Below are positions 54,819 through 63,674 of a stretch of DNA of 64,000 nt, piece by piece. The notes under the pieces are model-generated. The model saw only the letters and a list, made by a program, of their open reading frames with translations, was not told where the DNA came from and searched no databases. Position 1 is the stretch's first letter, and the number at the start of each line of letters is the position of its first letter. The translations under genes were made by a program, and so were the position numbers. The stretch is from Arminella tubonensis (lineage in GTDB: Bacteria > Pseudomonadota > Alphaproteobacteria > Rhizobiales > Rhizobiaceae), in the NCBI RefSeq assembly GCF_003240585.1, contig NZ_PCDP01000002.1:62001-126000 (forward strand), in the 5' to 3' direction.

Positions 54819-55845
54819 TTAGATATTTTCGGAGATGAATATCTCGAACGGTAAAAATGATTGTCCAGGCACGGCGGCATCGCCACGCTCCACTGCGTCG
54901 ATCATCAACGCCATCAGTTCCTTGCACAAGGCGGGCAGCGGCGTTCCGATAACCATGGTCACCACGTCGTCTGCAAGAGCGGCTTTCGATTCGGGCGTCA
55001 GTTCACTGACGACGGCGACGAGCTTGCCGGCCAGACCTTCCTCCCGAATTGCTGAGATTGCGCCCTCCATCCCCCCACCGCAAACATAGAAGCCGATCAG
55101 GTCCGGATGTTTCTGCAGCAGGTTCAGCGAACTCGTGAGTGATCTCGGCGGTCTCCAGATTGACCAGTGTGTCCAGGACCTCGAATTCCGGGGCGTTCTC
55201 ACGGAAATAGGAACGGAATCCGATCTCACGAAGTTCATACCCGTGAAAGCGATGGCTGCCGACGAAGCAGGCAACCTTTCCCGGTTTGCCGGCTGATTTG
55301 GCGATGAGCCAGGCAGCAGTTCGCCCGGCCTTGCGGTTGTTCAGTCCTGCATAGGCGTTGCGAACGCCCGTTGCCAGATCGGAGAGCAGCGAGAATACCG
55401 GCACGCCGCGTTCCTTCAATTCTTCGACGACAGCCGACACCGCGGGATAGTCCGGTCCCACCAGCGCCACTGCCTGACAGCGAGACGAAACCGCCTTCAG
55501 CTTTTCGATGATCGCCACCGGTGTCGAGGCTGCAGAGAATTCGATCTGTATCTGGATGCGCGCGCTGGCCACCGCCTGCGCCGCTATTTCCAGTTCTCTT
55601 GCAAAGGACTGATAGAAGGCCTGATTGGGTTTCTGCAGAACGATACCGAATCGGTATTGAGGTAGATCCTCGAAGACGCGCTGTCGTAGCAGCCCGATGG
55701 CATGATAGCCGATCGATCGTGCCGCATCGTAGACCCGCAGGGCCGTCTCCTCCCGCACCCGATGGCGACCGTTCAACACACGATCGACCGTGGCAACACT
55801 AACGCCAGATGCCTTGGCCAGGTTTGAGATGGTAGGACGGCGCAT
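54819..55845 (-). pseudogene. LacI-family regulator, single frameshift
   Basis: The ATG at 55845 starts RRPTISNLAKASGVSVATVD with RVLNGRHRVREETALRV, a LacI helix-turn-helix and hinge. The sugar-binding domain runs to about 55140, where LETAEITHE shifts frame and continues as SSLNLLQKHPDLIGFYVCGG, MEGAISAIREEGLAGKLVAV and PFEIFISENI to 54819. Restored length is about 341 residues, normal for the family. Only one base change near 55135 would repair it, so a sequence error is possible. It would regulate the isomerase-like gene downstream. Confidence 0.85.
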
Positions 55846-56597
55846 GATGTCTCCTGAGGGCTTCCATCATTATTATTACGCTTCAATTACAACTAGCGCA
55901 TGCATATTATTCAATTTGGTGAGCGTCGCCATATAATTTTAGACTCGCGTCAGTCAAAATTAGATTCTGCACCCACATTCGTAGACTCTGGGTATCCTAG
56001 GGTCCTACCCCCGACCGCTTTGCCCAATCCTCGTTAGGATCGCGGTGATCTCTTGTATCTCGTGATTGCGCGGCTGAGACAGCGCAGCGGCGCTTGACGC
56101 GAAGTCTTCATGCATCTTGGTCAAGCACTCTCGCCCCGCTTCCGAAATGGCGACGACTACAACTACTTCGGGTGCAAGCCGAGGACGGTAGCATGATCCC
56201 GCGCCCCTTCAGCTTCCAGCGCGTCCGTCCGATCCACGCAGAGCCGGCTCCCGGCTATTTCAGTAGGCTGACAGAGTACAAGAGTTCGATTTCGACACCG
56301 GCCTATGCGGTTGATGTCGGATTGGATGTCAATTTCCGAATTCCGGAATTGCTCGAGAGCCTCTTTCTCCTACCGCTGTCCGGGGGGAAAGGGCATCGCT
56401 GCTGCATTGGACGCCTACTACCAATTCTTGTCACGTCCTCTGAATACCAGATCGACGACTGTCACGATCTGACCGCAAACAGAGCAAACGCGGGAGGGCC
56501 GAACCGGGCGTCAGGCGTGAGCAGAAAGATGGAGCCCGCATCCGTATTAGCTCTCCGCAACGAGCAGACGACGAGACTAATGACTGGCGGCTGTCTT
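55846..56597. other. AT-rich lacI upstream region and unresolved relic
   Basis: 55846-55960 is AT-rich and probably carries the lacI promoter. From 56193 a plus-strand stretch, RPFSFQRVRPIHAEPAPGYF then SRLTEYKSS, loosely recalls the start of TniQ-type transposition proteins, but it breaks down after about 80 codons and is not assigned. Confidence 0.3.
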
Positions 56598-56750
56598 CCG
56601 CCACGCAAAGAGAGGTTCCAGGACGACTATTGCAGGCTATACAAAGAGCTGCGCGAGGCGACGCCCGGCGAGATTGCCAGGCAGGCTGAACGAGGAACGG
56701 TCGCCACCGTCGTCCGGCCCTATCTCGAGGGGCTGACCGCCAATGGCTAA
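56598..56750 (+). pseudogene. C-terminal end of an AbiEi-type antitoxin-like protein
   Basis: The frame ending at the TAA (56748-56750) reads YCRLYKELREATPGEIARQA then ERGTVATVVRPYLEGLTANG. Its stop overlaps the start of an AbiEii-like gene by eight bases, the usual antitoxin-toxin coupling. The upstream helix-turn-helix part is not recognisable. Confidence 0.4.
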
Positions 56751-57600
56751 GGAGATCAAGAACGTCGGCGCCTCGGTCGGCGCCCGCCTGTTGCAGGTCT
56801 CCAGGGCGAGCGGCCAGACCGTCGATCTTGTCCTCACCCGCTTCGCCTGGAGCGGCTGCTCTTCCGGCTCGGCCAGTCACCCCACGCCGACCGCTTCGTG
56901 CTGAAGGGCGCGATGCTGATGATGAGCTGGTTCAACGATCCCCATCGCGGCACGCGCGACCTTGATCGGCAGGGCTTCGGCGATCCGAGCGCGGAGCCGA
57001 TGCTGGCGAGGTTTCGGGAGATCCTGGCGCAGGGTGCTGCCGACGGCGTGGAGTTTGACGTCGATGCGCTCCGTGTCGATCGAATCCGCGAGGAACTCGA
57101 GTAGGGTGGACTGCGACTGCGGACAACAGCATCGATCGGCGGCGCCCGGATCAGTCTGACGATCGACATCGGCTTTGGCGATACGGTGGAGCCTGGCTCA
57201 GAAGAGCATGACTATCCTTTCAATACCGGACTTTCCCATGCCTCGGCTGCGTGGCTACGCGCGGGAAACACTCATTGCCAAGAAATTCCAGGCGATGGTG
57301 GCGCTGGGGCGGGCGGATACCCCGGATGGAGGACTTCTACGACATCTGGATTCTCAGCCGTTCGTTCAACTATGGCAACGATAGGCTGGCGCCGGCGATC
57401 GCGGCGACCTTTGCACGACGCGAGACGCCGATTCCTGAAGGCCTGCCTGATGCATTGACATCGGCTTTCGCTGCGGACGAGCAGAAGCAGCGGCAATGGC
57501 GCGCTTTCATCAAAGACGTTGCGCGCGATCCGGGTAATCTCACGAACGTCGTCGCTAGCCAAATTCCTGATGCCCCATGCCGCTTTCAGCAAGGACCGGC
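56743..57600 (+). pseudogene. AbiEii-type nucleotidyltransferase toxin, several frameshifts
   Basis: From the ATG at 56743: AKEIKNVGASVGARLLQVSR, then in shifting frames ERLLFRLGQSPHADRFVLKG, AMLMMSWFNDPHRGTRDLD, GGARISLTIDIGFGDTVEPG, PRLRGYARETLIA.KFQAMV and DFYDIWILSRSFNYG. This is the AbiEii/Gma nucleotidyltransferase fold, with FVLKGA and the TRDLD metal motif. At least four frameshifts and a stop after EELE inactivate it. Type IV toxin-antitoxin systems of this kind protect against phage and stabilise plasmids. Confidence 0.75.
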
Positions 57601-57986
57601 CAACGAGCGGTGTCATTCCCACCCTTGGGTCGTGAGATGTCCGCTCAGGTCCTCGCCTCGATCGGAGGCGGCGCCGGTGTCGCAGCGCGGTTGCCGAACG
57701 CGCAGGAAAATAGCCCATTTGGTCGTTTCAGGATCCGGGCGTCGCCCTTCGGGCCTGGCTGGCGGCAGAGCGGAAGCTCTTAGCCGGCTCTTCCCCCTCG
57801 GGCGGTCATCCCTGACGCGAGCGACACAGACCGTGCCGCTTGCGCCCCGCCGGCCGCAAGGGAAGCTTCGCCGCGTCCAACTCTGTCTCCAGTGCACCAT
57901 CCCTCAGCCGCGCCCTTGCAGCCGTTGGCCTTCGCGGTGACCGGGGAGGGCCTTTGAATGTTCTGAGGCGGGAAGGATTGGAAAAC
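57601..57986. other. Intergenic leader upstream of the toprim gene
   Basis: No gene recognised. GC-rich DNA resembling leaders that precede other small plasmid genes here. Confidence 0.3.
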
Positions 57987-58889
57987 ATGAAAAGAGATGA
58001 GATTGAGAAGATCCGCGACCAGGTCTCCTGCGGCACGGTACTGCAGCAAGCGGGCTTCCGGGTCGATGTCAGGGAAAGCACGCCGCGCGCCGTCAAATAC
58101 CGGCGCAGTGGCGAGATCGCCATCGTCACGCATGGGGGAAGGGGGTGGTTCGATCCGCTCTCCGACAATAAGGGCGATGTCTTCGGCCTGCATGCCTGGC
58201 TTCAGCCCGGCGATTTCCGGGCGACGCTCCAGGCGGTCGCCGCGCTCGCCGGCATCCAGCCCTCACAGCCTGCATGGGAGCCGCGGGGATTGCGCCGGAC
58301 GGATGCTGACATCACGGCGCGCTGGTCTGCCCGCCCTGTCCTCAGCCACGGGTCCCCCGCTTACGGCTATCTCGCCGGCGCGCGGGCCATCCCGCATCAT
58401 CAGCTGAAACTGGCAATAAACGCCCAGCTGATTCGCCAGGGACCTTTCGGCAGCGCCTGGTTCGCCCATCAGGATAGCGCGGGCCGAATTTGCGGATGGG
58501 AAGAAAGGGGCCCCCAATGGCGCGGATTTTCCTCCGGCGGCGCCAAAACGCTTTTCCGGTTTGGAAACCCGGCCGGCGGCAGGCTTTGCATCACCGAAGC
58601 GGCCATCGACGCACTCAGCCTGTCGGCACTCGACGGTCGCCGCGCCGATACGCTCTATGCCAGTACAGCTGGCGGTTGGTCGCGGGCGACCGAGAGCTCG
58701 GTGATGTTGCTTGCCGAGTGTCTCGATCTTGTCGTGGCGGCGACCGACCGCGATGGCCAGGGCGAAGCCTATGCCGACAAGCTGCGAGGCATCGCATTAA
58801 GAGCGAATTGTGGGTTTCAGCGCCTTCGTCCGTTCGGTGAAGACTGGAACGAGGACCTGAAGCAAAGGCGCAACGAGGAAGAGGATTGA
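57987..58889 (+). CDS. DUF3991/TOPRIM plasmid protein (primase-like)
   Basis: 300 residues from the ATG at 57987, after GGAAGGATTGGAAAAC. The N-terminal part has KIRDQVSCGTVLQQAGFRVD and a zinc-finger-less primase-type region (YRRSGEIAIVTHGGRGWFDP). DUF3991 follows (YGYLAGARAIPHHQLKLAIN; SAWFAHQDSAGRICGWEERG). The C-terminal TOPRIM domain has LCITEAAIDALSLSAL and the acidic VVAATDRDGQGEAYADKL. These proteins are common on rhizobial plasmids beside transfer regions and probably act on single-stranded or replicating DNA. Confidence 0.88.
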   Translation: MKRDEIEKIRDQVSCGTVLQQAGFRVDVRESTPRAVKYRRSGEIAIVTHGGRGWFDPLSDNKGDVFGLHAWLQPGDFRATLQAVAALAGIQPSQPAWEPRGLRRTDADITARWSARPVLSHGSPAYGYLAGARAIPHHQLKLAINAQLIRQGPFGSAWFAHQDSAGRICGWEERGPQWRGFSSGGAKTLFRFGNPAGGRLCITEAAIDALSLSALDGRRADTLYASTAGGWSRATESSVMLLAECLDLVVAATDRDGQGEAYADKLRGIALRANCGFQRLRPFGEDWNEDLKQRRNEEED

Positions 58890-59085
58890 AGGACGCCTGC
58901 CGCATGGAGTTCGCCGCATCAAGGGCAAGGCTTCGCCCGCCTACGCGGCCCCTGACGCGGGAAACCTCTAAGCGGCCGCGGCGGATGGGGTGATCAAAGG
59001 TTCGGAGATGAGGTCTCCGGCCAAAGCCCCAAGGAGAAAGCCGTGAGAAGCGTCCCAAACACGCAAAATCTACGTGGCAGTGGCT
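58890..59085. other. Intergenic leader
   Basis: No gene seen; it contains the upstream region of the DUF1419 gene. Confidence 0.3.
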
Positions 59086-59481
59086 ATGACCTATCCCGAC
59101 CTGTTCACCGACTTCGAAAGGCGTCAGGCCGACGATATCTTGCGCAACGTCTATCCGGATGCATAGGAGGAAAAGCACGGCACGATTTTGCAGCCTGGCC
59201 AGTCCCGGAGCAAGGACCGAAACCGCTTCAACCTCGACAATGTGGGTCGCTGGGTGGTCGTGTCGGCCACTCTCTCCCGTCACCATCCAGGTTTCGTTGA
59301 ATGTATTGCCACACTCGGCCGCGGACGGGCGCCCGCAGGTACCAGCGTCGCGCGCGAAGAGCGTCGCTACCTCGTCCTCGAAGACATCTACGACATCGGC
59401 GAATTCGCCTTCGTCATAGACGAGGGCCGTGACCAGCTCTACACGGGTCCGTCCAGCTTCATCGGCTGGAGCAAGCCGTGA
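59086..59481 (+). pseudogene. DUF1419 family plasmid protein with an in-frame amber stop
   Basis: The ATG at 59086 reads MTYPDLFTDFERRQADDILR then NVYPDA, meets TAG at 59164-59166, and the same frame continues GRWVVVSATLSRHHPGFVEC, RYLVLEDIYDIGEFAFVIDE and GRDQLYTGPSS to a TGA. This is the DUF1419 family frequent on rhizobial plasmids. The stop most simply reflects one base change in a Tyr or similar codon. It could be a true nonsense mutation, a read error or, less likely, read-through. The end overlaps a short GTG frame by four bases. Confidence 0.75.
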
Positions 59482-60117
59482 CAACCACCTCATACAGCGA
59501 CGCATCGTCCCTGCAAGGCGAGGTGCAGGGCCTCCCGTCGGTCGAGAAGCCAGCTATCGGGCCGTCCGTCGCACCTGGACGATGCTGGTGAAAGCCCGCT
59601 TCGTCTGGCACAGATCCTCGCCACGCGCCGCTGCCAAAGGCGCATGAAGCTCGCCATTCAAAGCGCCCCGACAGAGGCTCCCTACCTCGAGCCTGACACC
59701 CGGAGCATCGGGCCGAACGACATCTCAATCTGACCCGTGACCGCTTCAGCCACTGCGGGGCCGGTTCGGAGCGCAGCACGGCATGCACGGTCATGCCATG
59801 CGGGCGTTGGCGAGTACGTCCAGCAGCACATTCGGCGCAGACCTCGGGTTTGCTGCGGTCTGAACCGGACGGCGACCTGGTCAAAGGCCGCCTCCCGCGC
59901 CGCGGTGCGGCAGGCCTGACGCCTCTAGCGCAAGGCGTTGCCGCGTTCGCAGCAGACCGCGGCTGCGGCCCGCAGCGCCCGCAACCCCACCTCGCTCATA
60001 CGCATCGTCCTGACCTTGGGCCAGGCCGCTTCGCCGGTTCGTGTCGGCCGCACCCGGGGGACAGCGCCGAAGATGGCAACCACGGGCTTCGCTCAACCAA
60101 CCCAGAGGACATCGATC
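59482..60117. other. GC-rich stretch without a recognised gene
   Basis: A 37-codon frame begins at the GTG overlapping the DUF1419 stop (TTTSYSDASSLQGEVQGLPS) and looks coding at first, then stops; the following DNA shows no family match. It may be a decayed small gene. Confidence 0.3.
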
Positions 60118-60702
60118 ATGGTATCGCTCAACCATTCCGCTCCGAAAACCCGGCCCGCTGCACAGCGCGCCACCACCCTGGAAATGGTGCGCCTCACCTG
60201 CCCGGACACGCCCCAGGCGCAGCGCATCTCCGAAAGCTTCGGCCTTCCCGTCGTCGACAGCGATGGCATTCGCGATCTTCATCGCAGCCAGCTTATTGAC
60301 AGCGCCGAGGCGCTGAAGGATGGCCTGGCCGAGAAAGCCATGCAGATCCACATGCAACGTATCGTCGGCTCCTTCGTCGGTTCCGCCTACGGCGCCGGGC
60401 AGTTCTATAGCCGCTCGGTCACGGAAGCCCGCGACCTGACCTCCAAACTCTCCAACGACCACCGTGACGAAGACCTCTCGGGTCCAGTCGGCTTCGACAG
60501 CCGCGCCCAGCGCAAGCGCGAATTCGCTGCCGATATGGGCCTGCAGGCCCATGTGCTGCGGATGGCAGCCGAAGGCGCCGTCGCGGCCTACGAGGACATC
60601 ACCGGCGAGACCTGGAAGCCGTACGAACGCTCCGGCACTGCCACCGCCCTTCCGTCGATCGATCAGAAAGCCGCTTCGCTGCAGATGTCGGCGTTCGACT
60701 GA
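60118..60702 (+). CDS. Conserved rhizobial-plasmid hypothetical protein
   Basis: 194 residues from the ATG at 60118, chosen because AGAGGA lies eight bases upstream; frames open further upstream lack support. TTLEMVRLTCPDTPQAQRIS, VDSDGIRDLHRSQLIDSAEA, VGSFVGSAYGAGQFYSRSVT and RKREFAADMGLQAHVLRMAA show normal soluble-protein character, mostly helical. I do not recognise a defined domain. It lies among plasmid maintenance genes and is followed by an intrinsic terminator. Confidence 0.75.
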   Translation: MVSLNHSAPKTRPAAQRATTLEMVRLTCPDTPQAQRISESFGLPVVDSDGIRDLHRSQLIDSAEALKDGLAEKAMQIHMQRIVGSFVGSAYGAGQFYSRSVTEARDLTSKLSNDHRDEDLSGPVGFDSRAQRKREFAADMGLQAHVLRMAAEGAVAAYEDITGETWKPYERSGTATALPSIDQKAASLQMSAFD

Positions 60703-60737
60703 TCAGACGGGGGCGAGACCCTATTCTCAGAGACCAA

Positions 60738-60765
60738 GACCGGGCGCCCGGCACCCGGTCTTTTT
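60738..60765 (+). terminator. Intrinsic terminator
   Basis: GACCGGG (60738-60744) pairs with CCCGGTC (60754-60760), followed by five T. Confidence 0.8.
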
Positions 60766-60992
60766 GCCGATTGGCGGGCTTTGGCGCCCATCGCGGTTCG
60801 TCCCGGTCTCGCTCTAGCGTCGCCCGTAGATGGACGGTCGCAACGGCAAGCCGTCCTCCACTTTCGTTTCGGCCCGTCGGCAATGCTTCAAACTTTTAGC
60901 TTTGACGCCAACGGGTGCGCCGCCTCAGGTCGCCACCTCCTCGACCACCGTGACGAACCGCGAAGGGCGCGGTTCGCAAATTGAGGAATAGG

Positions 60993-61937
60993 ATGATGAT
61001 GAAGGCGATTAAGAATGCCGAGGCGAACACCGGGCCACGCGTGGACGTCTATGTCCGGATCACCGATAAGATCATTGCGGCGCTCGACGAGGGCGTACTC
61101 CCATGGGTCCAACCCTGGAGCGCGAAACATCTGAAAGGTCGCGTTTCGAGGCCATTGCGCCATAGCGGCGAACCCTATTCAGGCATCAATGTCCTGCTGC
61201 TATGGTCGGAAGCGATGACCCGCGGATATGCCTCGTCGACATGGATGACGTTTCGCCAGGCCCTGGAACTCGGCGCCTGCGTGAGAAAGGGCGAGACGGG
61301 CTCGATGGTGGTCTACGCCAATCGCATCAGCAGGACCGAGACCGACGGCGCGGGCCAAGAGGTCGAACGGGACATCCCCTTTCTTAAGGTCTACGCTGTC
61401 TTCAATGTCGAGCAGATCGATGGTCTAGCCGAAAGCTACGGCCTTGCGGCCAACGACGTTATCGTAGACCAGGTCGACAGGATCGCTCACGCCGATACGT
61501 TTTTTGCCGCCACCGGCGCCGTTATTCGACACGGCGGTGTCAAGGCTTTTTATGCGCCAGGTCCGGACGTCATTCAGATGCCACCGATCGAAACGTTCCG
61601 GGATGTGGAAAGCTACTATGCAACGCTTGCCCATGAAGAAATTCACTGGGCAGGCGCTACCCACCGCCTCAATCGGGATCTTTCCAGATATGCGAAAGAT
61701 CGCACTGAGCGTGCACGCGAAGAACTGATCGCCGAACTCGGGGCTGCTTTTCTCGCCGCCGATCTCGGGATCGTGCCGGAGCTGGAGCCCCGTCCGGACC
61801 ATGCGAGCTATCTGGCCTCGTGGCTGGAGGTGCTACACAATGACAAACGTTTCATGGTCCGGGCCGCCGCCCAGGCACAACGGGCCGTGGCTTATCTCCA
61901 TGATCTTCAGCCTGACGTTCGACGGAAAGTGGCCTGA
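60993..61937 (+). CDS. ArdC-type anti-restriction protein with zincin metallopeptidase domain
   Basis: 314 residues from the first of three consecutive ATG codons (60993), preceded by GAGGAATAGG. The N-terminal ArdC single-stranded-DNA-binding domain has RITDKIIAALDEGVLPWVQP, YSGINVLLLW and WMTFRQALELGACVRKGETG. The C-terminal zinc-protease-like domain has YATLAHEEIHWAGATHRLNR (HEEIH metal site) and REELIAELGAAFLAADLGI. ArdC proteins shield incoming plasmid DNA from restriction during conjugation, consistent with a mobile replicon. Confidence 0.92.
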   Translation: MMMKAIKNAEANTGPRVDVYVRITDKIIAALDEGVLPWVQPWSAKHLKGRVSRPLRHSGEPYSGINVLLLWSEAMTRGYASSTWMTFRQALELGACVRKGETGSMVVYANRISRTETDGAGQEVERDIPFLKVYAVFNVEQIDGLAESYGLAANDVIVDQVDRIAHADTFFAATGAVIRHGGVKAFYAPGPDVIQMPPIETFRDVESYYATLAHEEIHWAGATHRLNRDLSRYAKDRTERAREELIAELGAAFLAADLGIVPELEPRPDHASYLASWLEVLHNDKRFMVRAAAQAQRAVAYLHDLQPDVRRKVA

Positions 61938-61985
61938 TGGTCGCTGCCTCTGCGTTCTGGCAGGCAGTATCTCACTTGCCTGAAG

Positions 61986-62001
61986 TACGTAAAATACGTA
62001 T
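61986..62001. promoter_or_regulatory. Palindromic operator of the toxin-antitoxin operon
   Basis: Two small palindromes, TACGTA (61986-61991) and ATACGTAT (61994-62001), lie 32-47 bases before the antitoxin start. Phd-type antitoxins repress their operons through such repeats. Confidence 0.5.
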
Positions 62002-62032
62002 TGTAGGTAGTTAGCAACGGAGACGAACTGTC

Positions 62033-62278
62033 ATGAAGCAATTTACGTTCTCAGACATGAACCGCGCCTCGGGTGAAATACTTGAGGCAGCCTTGGTCGA
62101 GCCGGTTACCCTGACGAAGCGTGGCAAGGACAAGCTCGTCATTATGACGGTTGACCAATACAGCAGGCTGATCGGTCGTTCGCACACTCAGGCCTACAAT
62201 CTGATGAATGCACCGCATGACGTCCACCAGGAGCTTATGACTGGCCTCGACGATATTCTCGGGTCCGACAATGCTTGA
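62033..62278 (+). CDS. Phd/YefM-family antitoxin
   Basis: 81 residues. MKQFTFSDMNRASGEILEAA then VEPVTLTKRGKDKLVIMTVD QYSRL is the Phd/YefM DNA-binding N-domain, followed by a flexible C-terminus that would neutralise the toxin. It overlaps the toxin gene by eight bases. Acts as autorepressor through the palindromes upstream and stabilises the replicon by addiction. Confidence 0.88.
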   Translation: MKQFTFSDMNRASGEILEAALVEPVTLTKRGKDKLVIMTVDQYSRLIGRSHTQAYNLMNAPHDVHQELMTGLDDILGSDNA

Positions 62279-62666
62279 GCCGGGTCAGGTCGTCCGGTTT
62301 TTCTATTTGTGGAGCCGCCAGCCGGCGGCTGGCGAAGAGTCCGGCCGCAAGGCGAGGCCCGTTTGTGTCGTCGTGCGAACCGCGGTTGTGCCCGGCGCTG
62401 TGTTTCTGTTCCCCATCTCGTCGCAAATGCCCGGACCTGATCGGCCGCCTCTTGCCATCAGCCAGGTGGAGTGCCGTCGCGCTGGGCTGGATTTCCCCTG
62501 CTGGATCATTCTCGACGAGTATAATCGGGTTGAGCTCGACAAGGCGTATGATCTCGAGACCACCGTACCGCTTGGCAGTTTCAGTCCTGCCTTTCTCAAG
62601 GCCATCGCCAACACCGTCAAACAGGCGGCTGCGAGCCGAAAGCTTGGCGGTATTGTGCGGTCCTGA
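62271..62666 (+). CDS. PemK/MazF-like toxin
   Basis: 131 residues. The start LEPGQVVRFFYLWSRQPAAG with GRKARPVCVVVRT and VFLFPISSQ fits the plasmid-maintenance PemK/MazF barrel (rkaRPvlvv..; lfPItsq). The family is made of ribosome-independent mRNA endonucleases. Starts inside the antitoxin gene (8-base overlap), so production is coupled. Length is slightly above MazF. It appears intact, unlike the AbiE pair 5 kb upstream. Confidence 0.8.
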   Translation: MLEPGQVVRFFYLWSRQPAAGEESGRKARPVCVVVRTAVVPGAVFLFPISSQMPGPDRPPLAISQVECRRAGLDFPCWIILDEYNRVELDKAYDLETTVPLGSFSPAFLKAIANTVKQAAASRKLGGIVRS

Positions 62667-63038
62667 TGACACGAACCTGCCTCGACGGGGAGGGGGTAAC
62701 CTCGCGTGGCTGGCAGCATCGGGTCTGGTGAACGCCTCGACCCGCCACTGTATTTCCTTCAAACTTGGACAAGGCACACCCACGGCGGTCTCGATGAGGC
62801 ATGTCTGACCGAAGACCGCCTCACTGTGTTCGGCTCGATCAGCATCCGCAACGGCCGGCTCGTTTTCTTCCCCTGGTCGCTCAGGCGCCCATTCCTCGCG
62901 AGACAAGAACGCCTCGGCCCATGGCCGTCCTCCACTTCGTTGCGGCCTTACAGGTGCGGGCCGATCGTCCCCGGTCTGATCGACAGCCATCGAGACCGCG
63001 ATGGGCGCGGCCCGAGCAACCTGAAAAGGAATACGACA
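62667..63038. other. Leader region of the DUF736 gene
   Basis: No gene recognised. It contains a segment near 62923-62950 (GCCGTCCTCCACTT..) that resembles one upstream of ardC at about 60855-60880. Confidence 0.35.
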
Positions 63039-63350
63039 GTGGCAACCATCGGCTCTTTCACCGCTTCCGAAGCCGGCTTCACCGGCACCATCAAGACCCT
63101 CAACCTCAACGTCAAAGCCAAGATCGTCCGGGTCGAACGCTCCTCAGAAGACTCCCCCGATTTTCGGGTCCTGGCCGGCAATGTCGAGTTCGGGGCCGGG
63201 TGGCAGAAGCAGGCCCGCGAAACCGAGCGTGACTACATCTCGGTCAAGCTCGACGACCCGAGCTTTCCGGCTCCGATTTATGCGACGCTCACCGAAGTCC
63301 AGGGACAGGAGGGCCTGCAGCTCATCTGGTCGCGCAACACCCGCCGCTGA
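63039..63350 (+). CDS. DUF736 family protein
   Basis: 103 residues from a GTG at 63039, favoured by AAAAGGA eight bases upstream. [20 protein letters not shown], then [40 protein letters not shown] and [14 protein letters not shown] are diagnostic of DUF736, small proteins almost always encoded on rhizobial and sphingomonad plasmids near transfer genes. Followed by a terminator shared with the convergent HU gene. Confidence 0.93.
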   Translation: MATIGSFTASEAGFTGTIKTLNLNVKAKIVRVERSSEDSPDFRVLAGNVEFGAGWQKQARETERDYISVKLDDPSFPAPIYATLTEVQGQEGLQLIWSRNTRR

Positions 63351-63360
63351 ACATACAACA

Positions 63361-63390
63361 AAGCCCCGCTCACACCGAGCGGGGCTTTTC
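63361..63390. terminator. Bidirectional intrinsic terminator
   Basis: AAGCCCCGCT (63361-63370) and AGCGGGGCTT (63378-63387) form a perfect stem between the convergent DUF736 and HU genes, with T-rich ends on the plus strand (TTTTC) and A-rich flanks suited to the minus strand. Confidence 0.85.
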
Positions 63391-63395
63391 TCGTG

Positions 63396-63674
63396 TCATT
63401 TGTTGAGCGCATCCTTCAACGCCTTGGCTGGCGTGAACGCCAGCTTCCGGGCGGCGGCGACCTTGATGGTCGCGCCGGTCGAGGGGCTACGCGCGTCGCG
63501 CTCCGGCGTTTCCTTGACTTTAAACTTGCCGAACCCGGGCAAGCTGGTTTCGTTGCCGGCAATTGCTGCCTCGGTGATCGAGGCGATGACCGCCTCAACG
63601 ACCGCCTTGCCCTGAGCCTTCGTCAGGCCGTGTTGACCGGCAACCTTGTCCGCAATTTCATTCGTTGTCGTCAT
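63396..63674 (-). CDS. HU family DNA-binding protein
   Basis: 92 residues from the ATG at 63674 with GGAGAG seven bases upstream; the longer frame to 63734 lies in the preceding WGR gene. TTTNEIADKVAGQHGLTKAQ and VVEAVIASITEAA form the helical body, LPGFGKFKVKETPERDARSP is the conserved saddle and arm, and KVAAARKLAFTPAKALKD the end. Histone-like protein that bends plasmid DNA. Overlaps the end of the WGR frame by 17 bases. Confidence 0.93.
   Translation of the reverse strand: MTTTNEIADKVAGQHGLTKAQGKAVVEAVIASITEAAIAGNETSLPGFGKFKVKETPERDARSPSTGATIKVAAARKLAFTPAKALKDALNK

Noticed and set aside
56193..56460. TniQ transposition protein fragment
   Set aside because: The resemblance is limited to one short N-terminal stretch; no zinc-finger motif or transposase gene is nearby.
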